The notes: generated from the sequence alone by a model not told the origin. 58,445 bases of DNA from Alphaproteobacteria bacterium (GCA_019695395.1 JAIBAD010000005.1:1-58445); one strand, 5' to 3'. Shown: positions 43,404 through 53,307, counted from the first letter of the stretch. Program-made: numbers and translations.

Positions 43404-46400
43404 TTATCTTCTAAATATTTTCTTTGCGTAATCTCTTACAATAAATTTTAACATTAAAGAACATGGGGTCACAATTAATGTTAAAATACTTCCAAAAGAA
43501 AGACCAAAAACAATTGCAGACGAAAGTTGTGTCCACCATTGCGTCGCAGGTGCCCCAATCGATATTTCTCTTGTAAAGATATCAATATTTAATCCTATCA
43601 CTAAGGGTAACAATCCTAAAATAGCTGTAATTTTTGTCAAGAGCACAGGCCGTAATCTCTGCGCCCCCGTTCTGATGATAGCTTCTTTGACAGAACCTGT
43701 TTCATGTCTTATATGTTCAAATGTATCGATAAGAATAATATTATTGCTGACAATAATACCAGCAAGTGCGATGACACCAATGCCACTCATTACAATACCA
43801 AAAGGTTGATTGATAATAAGCAGGCCAATCATAACACCTATGGTTGACATGATAACCGCACTTAAAATTAATAAAGTATTGTAAAAACTATTAAACTGGG
43901 CCAACAATAACATCCCAATTAAAGCAAGTGCGGCCATAAACGCACCAGTTAAAAATTTTTGTGATTTATTTTGTTCTTCATCATCACCTTTAAATTGTAT
44001 ATTAATACGTGAATCAAAATTAGCTTGGCTAATCCAGCTTTGGATTTCTTTAACCTTATCATTAATTAAAACACCAGGTTGAACATTACTTTTAACATGT
44101 AAAATTCTTTCCCCGTCTAATCTTTCGATAACACCAACTTTTGGTTTTGCATCCCGTTTAATAAAATTACTGATAGGAACAGAATTATTTTCTCCCACGC
44201 GAATATTATCAAGCTGTTTAATTGTTCGAAATTCTTCAGGGAATCTAGCAACAATATCAACTTCATCATCACTATCTTCTGGTCGGTACGTGCTGAATTT
44301 TAAACCACGTGTTACAAATTGAATAGCATTCCCAATACTTGTAATATCTGTCGAAAATTTTGCAGCTTCAGAACGATCAACGCTAATTTCCCATTCAATT
44401 CCAGGTACGGATCTTGTATCTTCAATATCTTGTAATCCCGACATGGATTCAAGTTTTTGTCTTAATTGAACGACAGCAGGGGGCAGAAGTTCCGCAAATC
44501 TTGAAGACAAGGTTATATCAATATCTTTACCAGAACGGGGACCTTGTTTTTGTTCACTGGGTTCAACTATGATACCGGCTAAATGTGCTGTTTTTTGGCG
44601 TAATTCTTCTAAAATATCAACGGCTTTTCTTCTTTTTTGCCAATCTGCAAATTCTAGACGTATGATACCAATAACATCTTCGGCAATGTCACGGCGCATA
44701 GCAGGATTGCCCCCACGTGTTACCGTATAAATGGCATTAAATTCATGTCCTTGTTCTTGAACAGCAAAAACTTGTTTTTCAACTTCTCTGACCAAAATAT
44801 CTTTTTCATCCAAAGAAAGATTGCCGCGCGCTCTAATTTGTAATGATGCCCGGTCTGGTTCAATATTGGGAAAAAACTCTACACCATTTCCAAATTTTGA
44901 ATAGGCAACCCATGCCCCAATTAAAACCACAAAAGCAACCAATAAAACTTTAATGGGATTATTAAGGGCCCTATCTAAAACCCGCACATACCAGCCTGTA
45001 AAACCTCTTAAATTTTTTAGATCCGTAATACTTCCAGAATCTAATATTTTCATTTTTGCTATTTCTTCCGCACCGATTGTTTTACCAAAAACCGATCCCA
45101 AGGCTGGTCCAAAAAACATTGCCATTAAAAACGAAGCACCCAGAGTTGCAACCAGCGTTAAAGGCAAAAATTTCATAAATTGCCCAACCGTACCTGGCCA
45201 AAAAAGGAGAGGCAAAAATGCTGCAATAACTGTGGCGGTTGATCCAAATATAGGCCAGAACATGGCATGGGCCGCTAATCTATAGGCTTCCATCTTGCCA
45301 TAGCCTTCAACCATTTTGCGGTCTGCATATTCAACCAAAACAATGGCCCCATCAACTAACATACCCACAGCCAGAATTAAGCTAAAGAGAACAACGATAT
45401 TTAGCGTTAATCCCTGCAGGGCTAGTACTAAAATACCGATAAGAAAGGATCCAGGTATGGCGGTACCCACAAGTAATCCGCTTCGCAGTCCAAGTGACCC
45501 AATAATAACGATCATCACTAATATGACAGCAATTAATAAGCTATTTTCTAAATCCACCAACATACGTTTAATTTCAACTGATTCATCGGACGAATAGCTA
45601 ACTTGAACTGTAGGGGGCCAATATTGTTTTTCTTCATCGACTACAGCTCTTACCTTGTCGATTGTTTCTATAACATTTTGACCACTACGTTTTGATACTT
45701 CTAACCCTATGGTTGTTTTTCCGTTCATACGGGCATAGCTTTGGGCATCTTTATATGTACTTCGGATTGTGGCAACATCACGTACCTTGACAACAGCATC
45801 ACCATTAATTTTCAAGGGCATATCAAGAATATCTTCTGCATTTTTAAATAATCCTGGTACTTTGATGGCAAAACTACCTTGCCCTGTTTCAAGATTACCT
45901 GCTGTAACTAATCGATTGCTGCGCCCGATAAGATTGAATATATCATTTGCATCTAATCCATAACTTTCCAGTAATAAAGGATCTACAATAATATCAACTT
46001 CCTCTTCGCGGTCGCCGCTGATTTCTACTTTTAAAACGCTATCAATTCTTTCAATTTTATCGCGCAGTTTTTTTGATAAACTTACTAATGTTCGGTAGGG
46101 GGCATCACCTGCAACACTGACAACTAGGATTGGTAATAAACTAAGATTAACCTCTTCTACGACCGGTTCTTCAGCCTCATCGGGTAAATCTGGTTTTGCT
46201 TCCTCAGATTTTTGTCGTACATCACGCAAAGCTTTTTCTGAATCAAATCCGGCGTCAAATTCTAATATAACATTGCCCCCGCCTTGATATGCAGTTGAAC
46301 GCATTTCTTTAATACCTTCAACAGCACGTAATTTTTGTTCCATGGGCCTTAACAAGAGGGTTTCAGAATCTTCAGGTGAAATACCTGATAAGATCATGGA

Positions 46401-46544
46401 TACATAAATAATTGGGATATGAACATCCGGATCGGATTCTTTAGGCAAACTGTTAAAAGTAATTCCCCCAGCTATAATCAATAAAATTAAAGCTGTGATT
46501 ACAGTACGGGTATTTGAAATAGCAATATTAATAATATTTTTCAC
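43404..46544 (-). CDS. RND-family efflux transporter permease
   Basis: A 1046-residue RND pump with twelve expected helices and two large periplasmic loops. It has the N-terminal MKNIINIAISNTRTVIT, the TM4 proton-relay segment GMLVDGAIVLVEYADRK with one Asp where AcrB has two, and GIVSNNIILIDTFEHIR in the second half. Sequence features fit the HAE1/AcrB-like group more than metal-pumping CusA. It is encoded 14 bases after its membrane-fusion partner on the same strand. Substrate cannot be judged. No outer-membrane channel or regulator gene is near. Confidence 0.92.
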   Translation of the reverse strand: MKNIINIAISNTRTVITALILLIIAGGITFNSLPKESDPDVHIPIIYVSMILSGISPEDSETLLLRPMEQKLRAVEGIKEMRSTAYQGGGNVILEFDAGFDSEKALRDVRQKSEEAKPDLPDEAEEPVVEEVNLSLLPILVVSVAGDAPYRTLVSLSKKLRDKIERIDSVLKVEISGDREEEVDIIVDPLLLESYGLDANDIFNLIGRSNRLVTAGNLETGQGSFAIKVPGLFKNAEDILDMPLKINGDAVVKVRDVATIRSTYKDAQSYARMNGKTTIGLEVSKRSGQNVIETIDKVRAVVDEEKQYWPPTVQVSYSSDESVEIKRMLVDLENSLLIAVILVMIVIIGSLGLRSGLLVGTAIPGSFLIGILVLALQGLTLNIVVLFSLILAVGMLVDGAIVLVEYADRKMVEGYGKMEAYRLAAHAMFWPIFGSTATVIAAFLPLLFWPGTVGQFMKFLPLTLVATLGASFLMAMFFGPALGSVFGKTIGAEEIAKMKILDSGSITDLKNLRGFTGWYVRVLDRALNNPIKVLLVAFVVLIGAWVAYSKFGNGVEFFPNIEPDRASLQIRARGNLSLDEKDILVREVEKQVFAVQEQGHEFNAIYTVTRGGNPAMRRDIAEDVIGIIRLEFADWQKRRKAVDILEELRQKTAHLAGIIVEPSEQKQGPRSGKDIDITLSSRFAELLPPAVVQLRQKLESMSGLQDIEDTRSVPGIEWEISVDRSEAAKFSTDITSIGNAIQFVTRGLKFSTYRPEDSDDEVDIVARFPEEFRTIKQLDNIRVGENNSVPISNFIKRDAKPKVGVIERLDGERILHVKSNVQPGVLINDKVKEIQSWISQANFDSRINIQFKGDDEEQNKSQKFLTGAFMAALALIGMLLLAQFNSFYNTLLILSAVIMSTIGVMIGLLIINQPFGIVMSGIGVIALAGIIVSNNIILIDTFEHIRHETGSVKEAIIRTGAQRLRPVLLTKITAILGLLPLVIGLNIDIFTREISIGAPATQWWTQLSSAIVFGLSFGSILTLIVTPCSLMLKFIVRDYAKKIFRR

Positions 46545-46558
46545 AGGGATATTACTCT

Positions 46559-47656
46559 TTAATTTGAAGCAGTAGTATTATAAACAGGGGTGACTTTTTC
46601 ACCATCTTTGACAAATTCCTGACCCACAGTGATCAGAGTAATTTCATCGGGCAGGCCTGTTATCCAAATACCTTCTAGCGTATCTTCCGCTACAGTGATA
46701 GGAATAAATTTAACCGTATTATTTTGATCAATTATTTTGATACCCATAACGCCTTTATCATCTAATGTTAAAAGAGCAGGGGAAATTAAATGTGCTTTGG
46801 CATCAGTCAACGGAATACTTAATTCAGCAGATAATCCCTGAGGAATTTTATAATCAGGATTTGGAAATTCAGCTTCAATTTTAAAGGTACGGGTTTTTTC
46901 GTCTGCGGTTGACGAAATATAACTTATCTTGCCTTGAAATATTTGGTCATTGAGGAGCTTAATGGAAACGGGATCACCAATTTTAATAAGATGAATATCT
47001 CTTTCAGATATTTGTACTGTTGTAAGAAGAGGGTCAAGATCAACAAATTCTGCAATAGGGTCACCAATTCTTACATAACTTCCAACATCGACTTGTTTCT
47101 CATTAAAAATTCCATCAAATGGGGCTGTTATATTGGTATAATCAATATCAATTTCTAATTGTGTAACTAACGCTTTTGCTTCTTCAAATCTTGCTTTGGA
47201 ATCTGCAAAAGCAGTTTCTGCCCGGTACCCACTTGCAAACATTTTATTTGATGCATTATATTCTATTTGTCTTTGATCTAATAAAGCTTTGGCTTGGCGC
47301 AATTTGGCAGCACGCTCTGCTTTGTTAATTTCGGCAACAAGTTCACCTGCTGTAACTTTATTACCTTTTTCCTTTACGATCTTAGATATTGTTCCAGCTG
47401 TTTTTGCAGTTAATTGAACTACGCGGTTCGCATAGGTTTGGCCACGTAATATAAGAGATACGGTATGCGTCTGCGCTAATTGCTTTTGAACACGAACTTG
47501 CGGTAAAGTTGAATTGTTATTTGGGGTATTGCCATTAGCATTATGATTTTTTTGTACATCTGATGTATTTGTTTGATGGTTACTAAACTGTCCAGATAAT
47601 AGCCATAAAATTAAAACCACGATAACAATTAAAGGAATAATATAAGATTTTTTCAT
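46559..47656 (-). CDS. RND efflux periplasmic adaptor (membrane-fusion protein)
   Basis: A 365-residue HlyD/AcrA-type adaptor with one N-terminal membrane helix (YIIPLIVIVVLILWLLSG) and an Asn/Thr-rich linker. Lipoyl/barrel-sandwich halves (RGQTYANRVVQLTAKTAGTI and ITAPFDGIFNEKQVDVG) flank a coiled hairpin (NKAERAAKLRQAKALLDQRQI), and beta-barrel and membrane-proximal domains follow. It links the RND pump to an outer-membrane channel. First gene of the leftward pair; its upstream region faces dnaE. Confidence 0.93.
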   Translation of the reverse strand: MKKSYIIPLIVIVVLILWLLSGQFSNHQTNTSDVQKNHNANGNTPNNNSTLPQVRVQKQLAQTHTVSLILRGQTYANRVVQLTAKTAGTISKIVKEKGNKVTAGELVAEINKAERAAKLRQAKALLDQRQIEYNASNKMFASGYRAETAFADSKARFEEAKALVTQLEIDIDYTNITAPFDGIFNEKQVDVGSYVRIGDPIAEFVDLDPLLTTVQISERDIHLIKIGDPVSIKLLNDQIFQGKISYISSTADEKTRTFKIEAEFPNPDYKIPQGLSAELSIPLTDAKAHLISPALLTLDDKGVMGIKIIDQNNTVKFIPITVAEDTLEGIWITGLPDEITLITVGQEFVKDGEKVTPVYNTTASN

Positions 47657-47842
47657 ATAAACTGACTCACTAATGCATAAAAATAAATTTTAGTTTAATA
47701 TTATTGTACATTTAAACTAAAAGCAAAAGATTATATGATAGATATTCAATAGGTACAAGATTTGTAATGAATTATGCAATCAAAATTTATGGTAAAATTT
47801 ATGGCAAAAAATTTGTATTTAGGAAAGTAAATAAGTATTTAA

Positions 47843-50800
47843 ATGTCTGATTTAGAGTTTATTCATCTGAGAGTTCATTCAGCCTATACTTTATCCCAGG
47901 GCGCTTTGACTACAAAAAATCTTATTGATTTAACACTTCACCATGCTATGCCTGCGGTTGGTGTAACAGATATAGGAAATTTATTTGGTGCTTTTGAATT
48001 TTGTCTTTATGCCCAAGAAGCGGGAATTCAACCTATTATTGGATGCCAGTTGGCCATTACAAATGAAGATAATCATATTAAAACCAATAATGCCTCCCAT
48101 ATAACTTTATTACCTGATTATCTTGTTTTATTTGTAAAAAATAAAATAGGATACCAAAATTTAATTCAACTTGTAAGTAATTCATTTCTTAATAATAAAG
48201 AAGAAACAGATCCACAAATAAAACTAAGCGATCTTGCCCATTATAACGAAGGATTAATTGCTCTTACCGGTGGGTCAAAGGGATTAATTTCACGTTATAT
48301 AAAAAATAATCAAATAGATGCAGCTTTAGCAAAACTTAAATTTTTACAAGAAATTTTTCCCAAGCATCTTTATGTTGAATTGATGCGCCATGGTTTGCAA
48401 GATGAAATAGTTACAGAAGAACATCTTATAAATTTTGCCTATGATTTAAATTTACCTTTAGTTGCAACAAATGAGGTATTTTTTTCCGACCCTTCTTTTT
48501 ATGAAGCGCATGATGCTTTATTATGTATTTCTGAAGGCACATATATTAATGACGCCAATAGATATCGCGTCACAGAAAATAATTATTTTAAATCTAAAGC
48601 TGAAATGAACCAATTATTTTCTGACTTACCGGAAAGTATAGAGAATACAATTAATATTGCAAAGCGTTGTTCATTTATTATTGAACCTTCGCAACCTATT
48701 TTACCGAAATTTAATTCTGGCCAAAATATCAAAGAAGACGAATTTTTATATCAAAAAGCGCGCCAAGGTTTAGAAGAACGATTAACAAATAAAAATTTTT
48801 ATCTTTCTACTCTTAATAAAAACGAACTTGATAGTAAAAAAATATATCAAGAAAGATTAGAATATGAACTTGATGTCATTACAAAAATGGGTTTTGCAGG
48901 TTATTTTTTAATTGTATCTGATTTTATTCAATGGGCAAAATCACAAAATATACCTGTGGGTCCAGGGCGGGGTTCTGGGGCAGGTTCAGTTGTCGCCTGG
49001 GCTTTAACTATTACTGATCTTGATCCTTTACGTTGGGGATTATTGTTTGAAAGATTTCTGAATCCTGAACGTGTTTCGATGCCTGATTTTGATATAGATT
49101 TTTGTCAAAATAGGCGAGATGAAGTTATCAGATATGTGCAAGATAAATATGGAAAAGATTGTGTTGCGCAAATTATAACCTTTGGTAAACTTCAAGCCCG
49201 TGCAGTATTGCGTGATGTTGGCAGAGTTTTACAATTACCCTTTGGTTTAATTGATCGTTTATGTAAATTAATTCCTTATAATCCTGCTAATCCTTTAACC
49301 TTACATGAAGCCATCACCCAAGAGCCTGAGTTTAAACAAGCACAAGAAACAGATGCTAATGTCCATAAATTAATTTCAATTGCCTTAAAATTAGAAGGTT
49401 TATATCGGCATGCGTCCACCCATGCTGCTGGGGTTGTTATCGCTGACAGATCCCTTTATCAATTAGTTCCCCTTTATCGTGATCCAAGATCAGATATGCC
49501 GGTTACCCAATTTAATATGAAATATATTGAACAAACTGGGTTAATAAAATTTGATTTTCTAGGCTTAAAAACGTTAACAGTGTTGGCTTTAGTTCTAGAG
49601 ATGATCAAAGATAGGGGTATTGATCTTGATCTAACAAATATTCCTATGGACGATCAATTGACGTTCTCTCTTTTAGGGGAAGGGGAGACAATGGGTGTAT
49701 TCCAACTTGAAAGTTCTGGGATGCGGGATGTCCTACGTCGATTAAAACCCGACCGTTTTGAAGATATTATCGCGGTTGTTGCGCTTTATCGCCCGGGTCC
49801 TATGGATAATATACCACGTTATATATCCTGTAAGCACGGATTAGAAAAACCAGATTATTTGCATAAATCATTAGAAACTATTTTAAAAGAAACGCATGGT
49901 ATTATTATTTACCAAGAACAAGTTATGCAAATTGCCCAAATTTTATCAGGTTTTAGTTTGGCTAAAGCAGATATTTTAAGACGTGCCATGGGTAAGAAAA
50001 ATAAAGCAGAAATGGCTGCCCAAAGAAAAGAATTTATTGAAGGTGCTGCCCACAATAATATCGCAAAAGATAAAGCTGATTTAATTTTTGAACAAGTTAA
50101 TAAATTTGCAGGGTACGGTTTTAACAAAAGCCATGCGGCGGCTTATGCCCTTATTTCATATCAAACCGCATGGCTTAAAGCTAATTATCCCCTGGAATTT
50201 ATTGCGGCTTCCATGACCTATGAAATAGGAAATACAGATAAATTAAATTCATTTCGTCAAGAATTAAGTCGTTTAAATTTTAAACTATTACCCCCCGATG
50301 TTAATCATAGTTTTAGTAATTTTAAGGTTGAACAAACAGACCAGGGTTTTGCTATTCGATATGCCCTAGCAGCTATAAAGAATGTAGGTGTTGGTGTTAT
50401 GGAAGAGTTAGTTAATATTCGTGAAGAGGTAGGAATATTTAAAGATTTAAATGATTTTATATCAAGACTTGGAAATAAAATACCAAATAAGAGACAATTG
50501 GAAAGTTTAATTTGTGCGGGTGCCTTTGATAATCTTAATCATAACCGTAAACAACTTTTTGACCATGTAGATTTAATACTTAAACAAGCCCAAACTCAAT
50601 CACGTTTAGATCAAAATCAATCAAATCAATCATTACTTTTTAATAATTTTGACCAATCTCAGGTTTCAAATTTACATTTACCGGAATGTGCTGATTGGCC
50701 AAGCATTGAACGTTTAAATAAAGAATTTGATGTGATAGGCTTTTATCTTTCTACCCATCCTTTAGATGATTTTTCTTCTAGTCTAACGCGTTTTGAAATT

Positions 50801-51328
50801 GTCACATCTACCTCTTTGCAAACAGAAAAGCTTGAGAATAAAATTAAAATGGCGGGTATCGTTATTAGTAAACAGGAACGTCGATCTGCAAAAGGTAATC
50901 GTTTCGCTTTTATTCAATTTTCTGATGCGGCTGGTATGTATGAAGCTTTGGCATTTTCAGATATTTTATCACGTTTTAGAGAATTACTAGAACCTGGTAA
51001 ATTAGTTTTGCTTACCATGGATGTACGTTATGAAAATGATGAAGCACGGCTTACAATAAATAATGTACAAGCCTTGGATAAATTAATTAATGAAATGGTG
51101 ACAGATTATAGAATTACCGTATCAAATGAACAGGCAATTCAATCGCTGAAAGAATTTTTATCAAATGAACCAGCTGGTAAAAATAAAATTTATATTCTTT
51201 TTGAAGAAAAAACGCGTCAGCAAAAAATTCAAATAGTGTTGGATCAATGTTGGTTTTTATCAATAGCCGCCCGAAATTCAATTAGAGAAATTCCAGGAAT
51301 AATTTCATTAGAAGAGATTGGAAAATAA
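47843..51328 (+). CDS. dnaE: DNA polymerase III alpha subunit
   Basis: An 1161-residue replicative polymerase. It has an N-terminal PHP domain (LRVHSAYTLSQGALT), GPGRGSGAGSVVAWAL, and the catalytic PDFDIDF with Asp415, Asp417 and Asp419 (positions equivalent to the E. coli D401/D403 set). Polymerase motifs FDFLGLKTL and KSHAAAYALISYQTAWLKANYP follow, then an OB-fold (MAGIVISKQERRSAKGNRFAFIQFSD). Length is typical. Its TAA directly abuts the ATG of the dehydrogenase gene. Confidence 0.97.
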   Translation: MSDLEFIHLRVHSAYTLSQGALTTKNLIDLTLHHAMPAVGVTDIGNLFGAFEFCLYAQEAGIQPIIGCQLAITNEDNHIKTNNASHITLLPDYLVLFVKNKIGYQNLIQLVSNSFLNNKEETDPQIKLSDLAHYNEGLIALTGGSKGLISRYIKNNQIDAALAKLKFLQEIFPKHLYVELMRHGLQDEIVTEEHLINFAYDLNLPLVATNEVFFSDPSFYEAHDALLCISEGTYINDANRYRVTENNYFKSKAEMNQLFSDLPESIENTINIAKRCSFIIEPSQPILPKFNSGQNIKEDEFLYQKARQGLEERLTNKNFYLSTLNKNELDSKKIYQERLEYELDVITKMGFAGYFLIVSDFIQWAKSQNIPVGPGRGSGAGSVVAWALTITDLDPLRWGLLFERFLNPERVSMPDFDIDFCQNRRDEVIRYVQDKYGKDCVAQIITFGKLQARAVLRDVGRVLQLPFGLIDRLCKLIPYNPANPLTLHEAITQEPEFKQAQETDANVHKLISIALKLEGLYRHASTHAAGVVIADRSLYQLVPLYRDPRSDMPVTQFNMKYIEQTGLIKFDFLGLKTLTVLALVLEMIKDRGIDLDLTNIPMDDQLTFSLLGEGETMGVFQLESSGMRDVLRRLKPDRFEDIIAVVALYRPGPMDNIPRYISCKHGLEKPDYLHKSLETILKETHGIIIYQEQVMQIAQILSGFSLAKADILRRAMGKKNKAEMAAQRKEFIEGAAHNNIAKDKADLIFEQVNKFAGYGFNKSHAAAYALISYQTAWLKANYPLEFIAASMTYEIGNTDKLNSFRQELSRLNFKLLPPDVNHSFSNFKVEQTDQGFAIRYALAAIKNVGVGVMEELVNIREEVGIFKDLNDFISRLGNKIPNKRQLESLICAGAFDNLNHNRKQLFDHVDLILKQAQTQSRLDQNQSNQSLLFNNFDQSQVSNLHLPECADWPSIERLNKEFDVIGFYLSTHPLDDFSSSLTRFEIVTSTSLQTEKLENKIKMAGIVISKQERRSAKGNRFAFIQFSDAAGMYEALAFSDILSRFRELLEPGKLVLLTMDVRYENDEARLTINNVQALDKLINEMVTDYRITVSNEQAIQSLKEFLSNEPAGKNKIYILFEEKTRQQKIQIVLDQCWFLSIAARNSIREIPGIISLEEIGK

Positions 51329-52207
51329 ATGATAACAAAAAAATATAAAATAGGGTTTATTGGATTAGGGGTAATGGGATCAGCAATGGCAGGCCACCTA
51401 TCAAAGGCTGGTCATAATCTTGTTGTTTATAACAGATCAACTGATAAATCAAAAAAATGGGTGAAAAAATATAAAGGTACCTATGTGTTGTCAGCAAAAG
51501 AAGTTGCTTTAGAAGCAGATATTGTTTTTACCTGTGTTAGAAACGATAACGATATGTATGAATTGATGCTCGGAAAAAATGGTATAATACCCCATATTAA
51601 AAAGAAATTAGTTATTGTTGATCATACAACAGCATCAGCCACTTTGGCAGAAACTTTAGCAAAAGAAGCTAGCAAATATAATAAATCTTTTCTGGATGCC
51701 CCTGTCTCGGGAGGACAAATTGGCGCAGAAAAAGGCCAATTAATAAGTATGGTTGGAGGTAAGCAGTCCGTTTATAATCAAACCAAATTTTTATTAAATT
51801 GTTATTGTAAAAAATCAGTATGGATGGGTAAAAGTGGAAATGGTCAATTAACTAAAATGATCAACCAAATTTGTATTGCAGGCGTTATTCAAGGTTTAGC
51901 AGAAGGGTTAACCTTTGCCCAAAAAGAAGGGTTGGATGGCAAAAAAATACTGGAAGCTTTATCTGAGGGGGCGGCACAATCATGGCAAATGAATAATCGT
52001 TTGCTAACGATGCTTAATGGTGAATTCAATTTTGGGTTTGCTGTTGATTTAATGCGTAAAGATTTATCAATTTGTCTTACCCGGGCACAGCAAAATAATA
52101 TTGCTTTACCAATAACAGCTCTTATTGATCAATTTTATGCGTTGTTGCAAAATAAAAATATGGGGCATTTGGATACATCAAGTTTGATTAAAATTTTTGA
52201 TAAATAA
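51329..52207 (+). CDS. NAD(P)-dependent beta-hydroxyacid dehydrogenase (3-hydroxyisobutyrate dehydrogenase-like)
   Basis: A 292-residue enzyme with the Rossmann motif GFIGLGVMGSAMAGHL near the N-terminus, DAPVSGGQIGAEKGQL (substrate loop) and the catalytic-lysine region GNGQLTKMINQ. The C-terminal helical domain has DLMRKDLSI. The family includes 3-hydroxyisobutyrate dehydrogenase, tartronate semialdehyde reductase and glyoxylate/succinic semialdehyde reductases; sequence alone does not settle which. Its start abuts dnaE with no gap, suggesting coupled translation. Confidence 0.9.
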   Translation: MITKKYKIGFIGLGVMGSAMAGHLSKAGHNLVVYNRSTDKSKKWVKKYKGTYVLSAKEVALEADIVFTCVRNDNDMYELMLGKNGIIPHIKKKLVIVDHTTASATLAETLAKEASKYNKSFLDAPVSGGQIGAEKGQLISMVGGKQSVYNQTKFLLNCYCKKSVWMGKSGNGQLTKMINQICIAGVIQGLAEGLTFAQKEGLDGKKILEALSEGAAQSWQMNNRLLTMLNGEFNFGFAVDLMRKDLSICLTRAQQNNIALPITALIDQFYALLQNKNMGHLDTSSLIKIFDK

Positions 52208-52436
52208 TAAAAAATATTTTTTTTGACTAAAATATTTGTTTTTTTGTATCAAAACCATAACAACTACCTAATGGTAATTTTATTTTTTCTGAACACAATA
52301 TATAGTATAATGATAGCCAATTTATATATTTTCAAAAAAATTTAATATTATTGATAAAAGTTTATTTAGAACATATAAATTATTTATTGGAATATATATA
52401 TTTTTAAATAAATAAAATTAATTTGGAGGAAATATT

Positions 52437-52871
52437 TTGTTGTACCGCTGTCGTTATGTTAAGCAAGATGCGTGTTTTGGTCAAGGAACGCCAATTTTAA
52501 TGGAAGATGGGACTTATAAACCAATTGAAGATATTGAAGTAGGTGATTGGGTTATGTCTTTTAAAGGATTAGAAAAATTGATCCCAACAAAAGTTTTAAA
52601 AACATTTAAACATGAAGATTGTTTTGTATATGATTTAGATGGATTAAAAGTAACACCATCTCATCCATTTCTTACACCAGGTAATAGATATAGGGAAATT
52701 GCGCAATTTACAGAAAAAAATAGCCTTGTGCTTGCAGATGGCACATTTGTACCAGTCCCAAAAATGATACCTGTAGATGGGTTTTATACAACATATAATT
52801 TTATGGTTAAAGATTTTCATACCTATGTAGCAGGCAATTACCGAGTACATAATAAAACGGTAAAATATTAA
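52437..52871 (+). CDS. Stand-alone Hint (intein-like) domain protein
   Basis: A 144-residue protein that is almost only a Hint domain. Cys13 starts it (CFGQGTPILMEDGTYKPIE), followed by VGDWVMSF, block B TPSHPF (Thr73, His76) and a C-terminal FMVKDFHTYVAGNYRVHN ending at His138-Asn139. The next residue is Lys140, so there is no +1 Cys/Ser/Thr; cleavage rather than splicing would be expected. The start is TTG at 52437, supported by GGAGGA with a 6-base gap. The 12-residue N-terminal segment (MLYRCRYVKQDA) is too short to be a host protein. It lies in the same frame as the HepT-like gene, 21 bases upstream, across one TAA. Confidence 0.85.
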   Translation: MLYRCRYVKQDACFGQGTPILMEDGTYKPIEDIEVGDWVMSFKGLEKLIPTKVLKTFKHEDCFVYDLDGLKVTPSHPFLTPGNRYREIAQFTEKNSLVLADGTFVPVPKMIPVDGFYTTYNFMVKDFHTYVAGNYRVHNKTVKY

Positions 52872-52892
52872 ATAAAAAAAGCGGAGGAACCA

Positions 52893-53291
52893 ATGTCTTT
52901 ATCTTTCGGAACTACAACTAATAAAGAATATTATTTTTGCCTGGTTGATGTGTCAGAGGCAATTGATAAAATCCAAGATTATTTAGCTGGCCGAAATTTT
53001 TCATATTATGAATCAAATACTATGGTTCATCAGGCTGTTGAACGGTGTTTTGAAATTATATTAAAAGCTAATAATAACATTCCAGAAACACAAAAAATAT
53101 TTTACCCACGTGTACCTTGGGATGAATTTAAAAAAATTCATCAGATTTTACAGAATGGCTATCGAAACATTGACCATCATTTAATGTGGGATTTTATTAA
53201 TAAATATCTCCCAACTTTAAGAGTTGCTATAGATAGTATGGTGGATGAATATCAAGCGCGGGAATTAAAGAAATTGCAGCTTATCAATTAA
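52893..53291 (+). CDS. HepT-like (DUF86/HEPN) protein with degenerate catalytic motif
   Basis: A 132-residue all-helical protein of the HepT/DUF86 type. It has a helix with AVERCFEIILKA, the characteristic VPWDEFKKIH, and WDFINKYLPTLRVAID at the end. Aligned without gaps to the usual IPW...R-x4-H-x-Y...VW of HepT toxins, the catalytic Arg and His fall at His83 and Asn88 (HQILQNGY), so the RNase motif is lost and only the Tyr (90) remains. No MNT-type nucleotidyltransferase antitoxin gene is near. GGAGG precedes ATG 52893 by 6 bases. It may be a decayed toxin, an inactive HEPN binding protein, or a helper for the Hint protein just upstream. Confidence 0.75.
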   Translation: MSLSFGTTTNKEYYFCLVDVSEAIDKIQDYLAGRNFSYYESNTMVHQAVERCFEIILKANNNIPETQKIFYPRVPWDEFKKIHQILQNGYRNIDHHLMWDFINKYLPTLRVAIDSMVDEYQARELKKLQLIN

Positions 53292-53307
53292 AGAATAGGG
53301 GATATTT

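Noticed and set aside
44953-45963. Several plus-strand ORFs of 64-110 codons opposite the RND gene
   Set aside because: Antisense shadows of a long, clearly coding RND frame.
52872-52895. Stop-codon recoding (TAA read as sense) joining Hint to HepT
   Set aside because: Both cistrons have their own ribosome-binding sites, TAA terminates most genes here, and I see no recoding element; kept only as a testable option.
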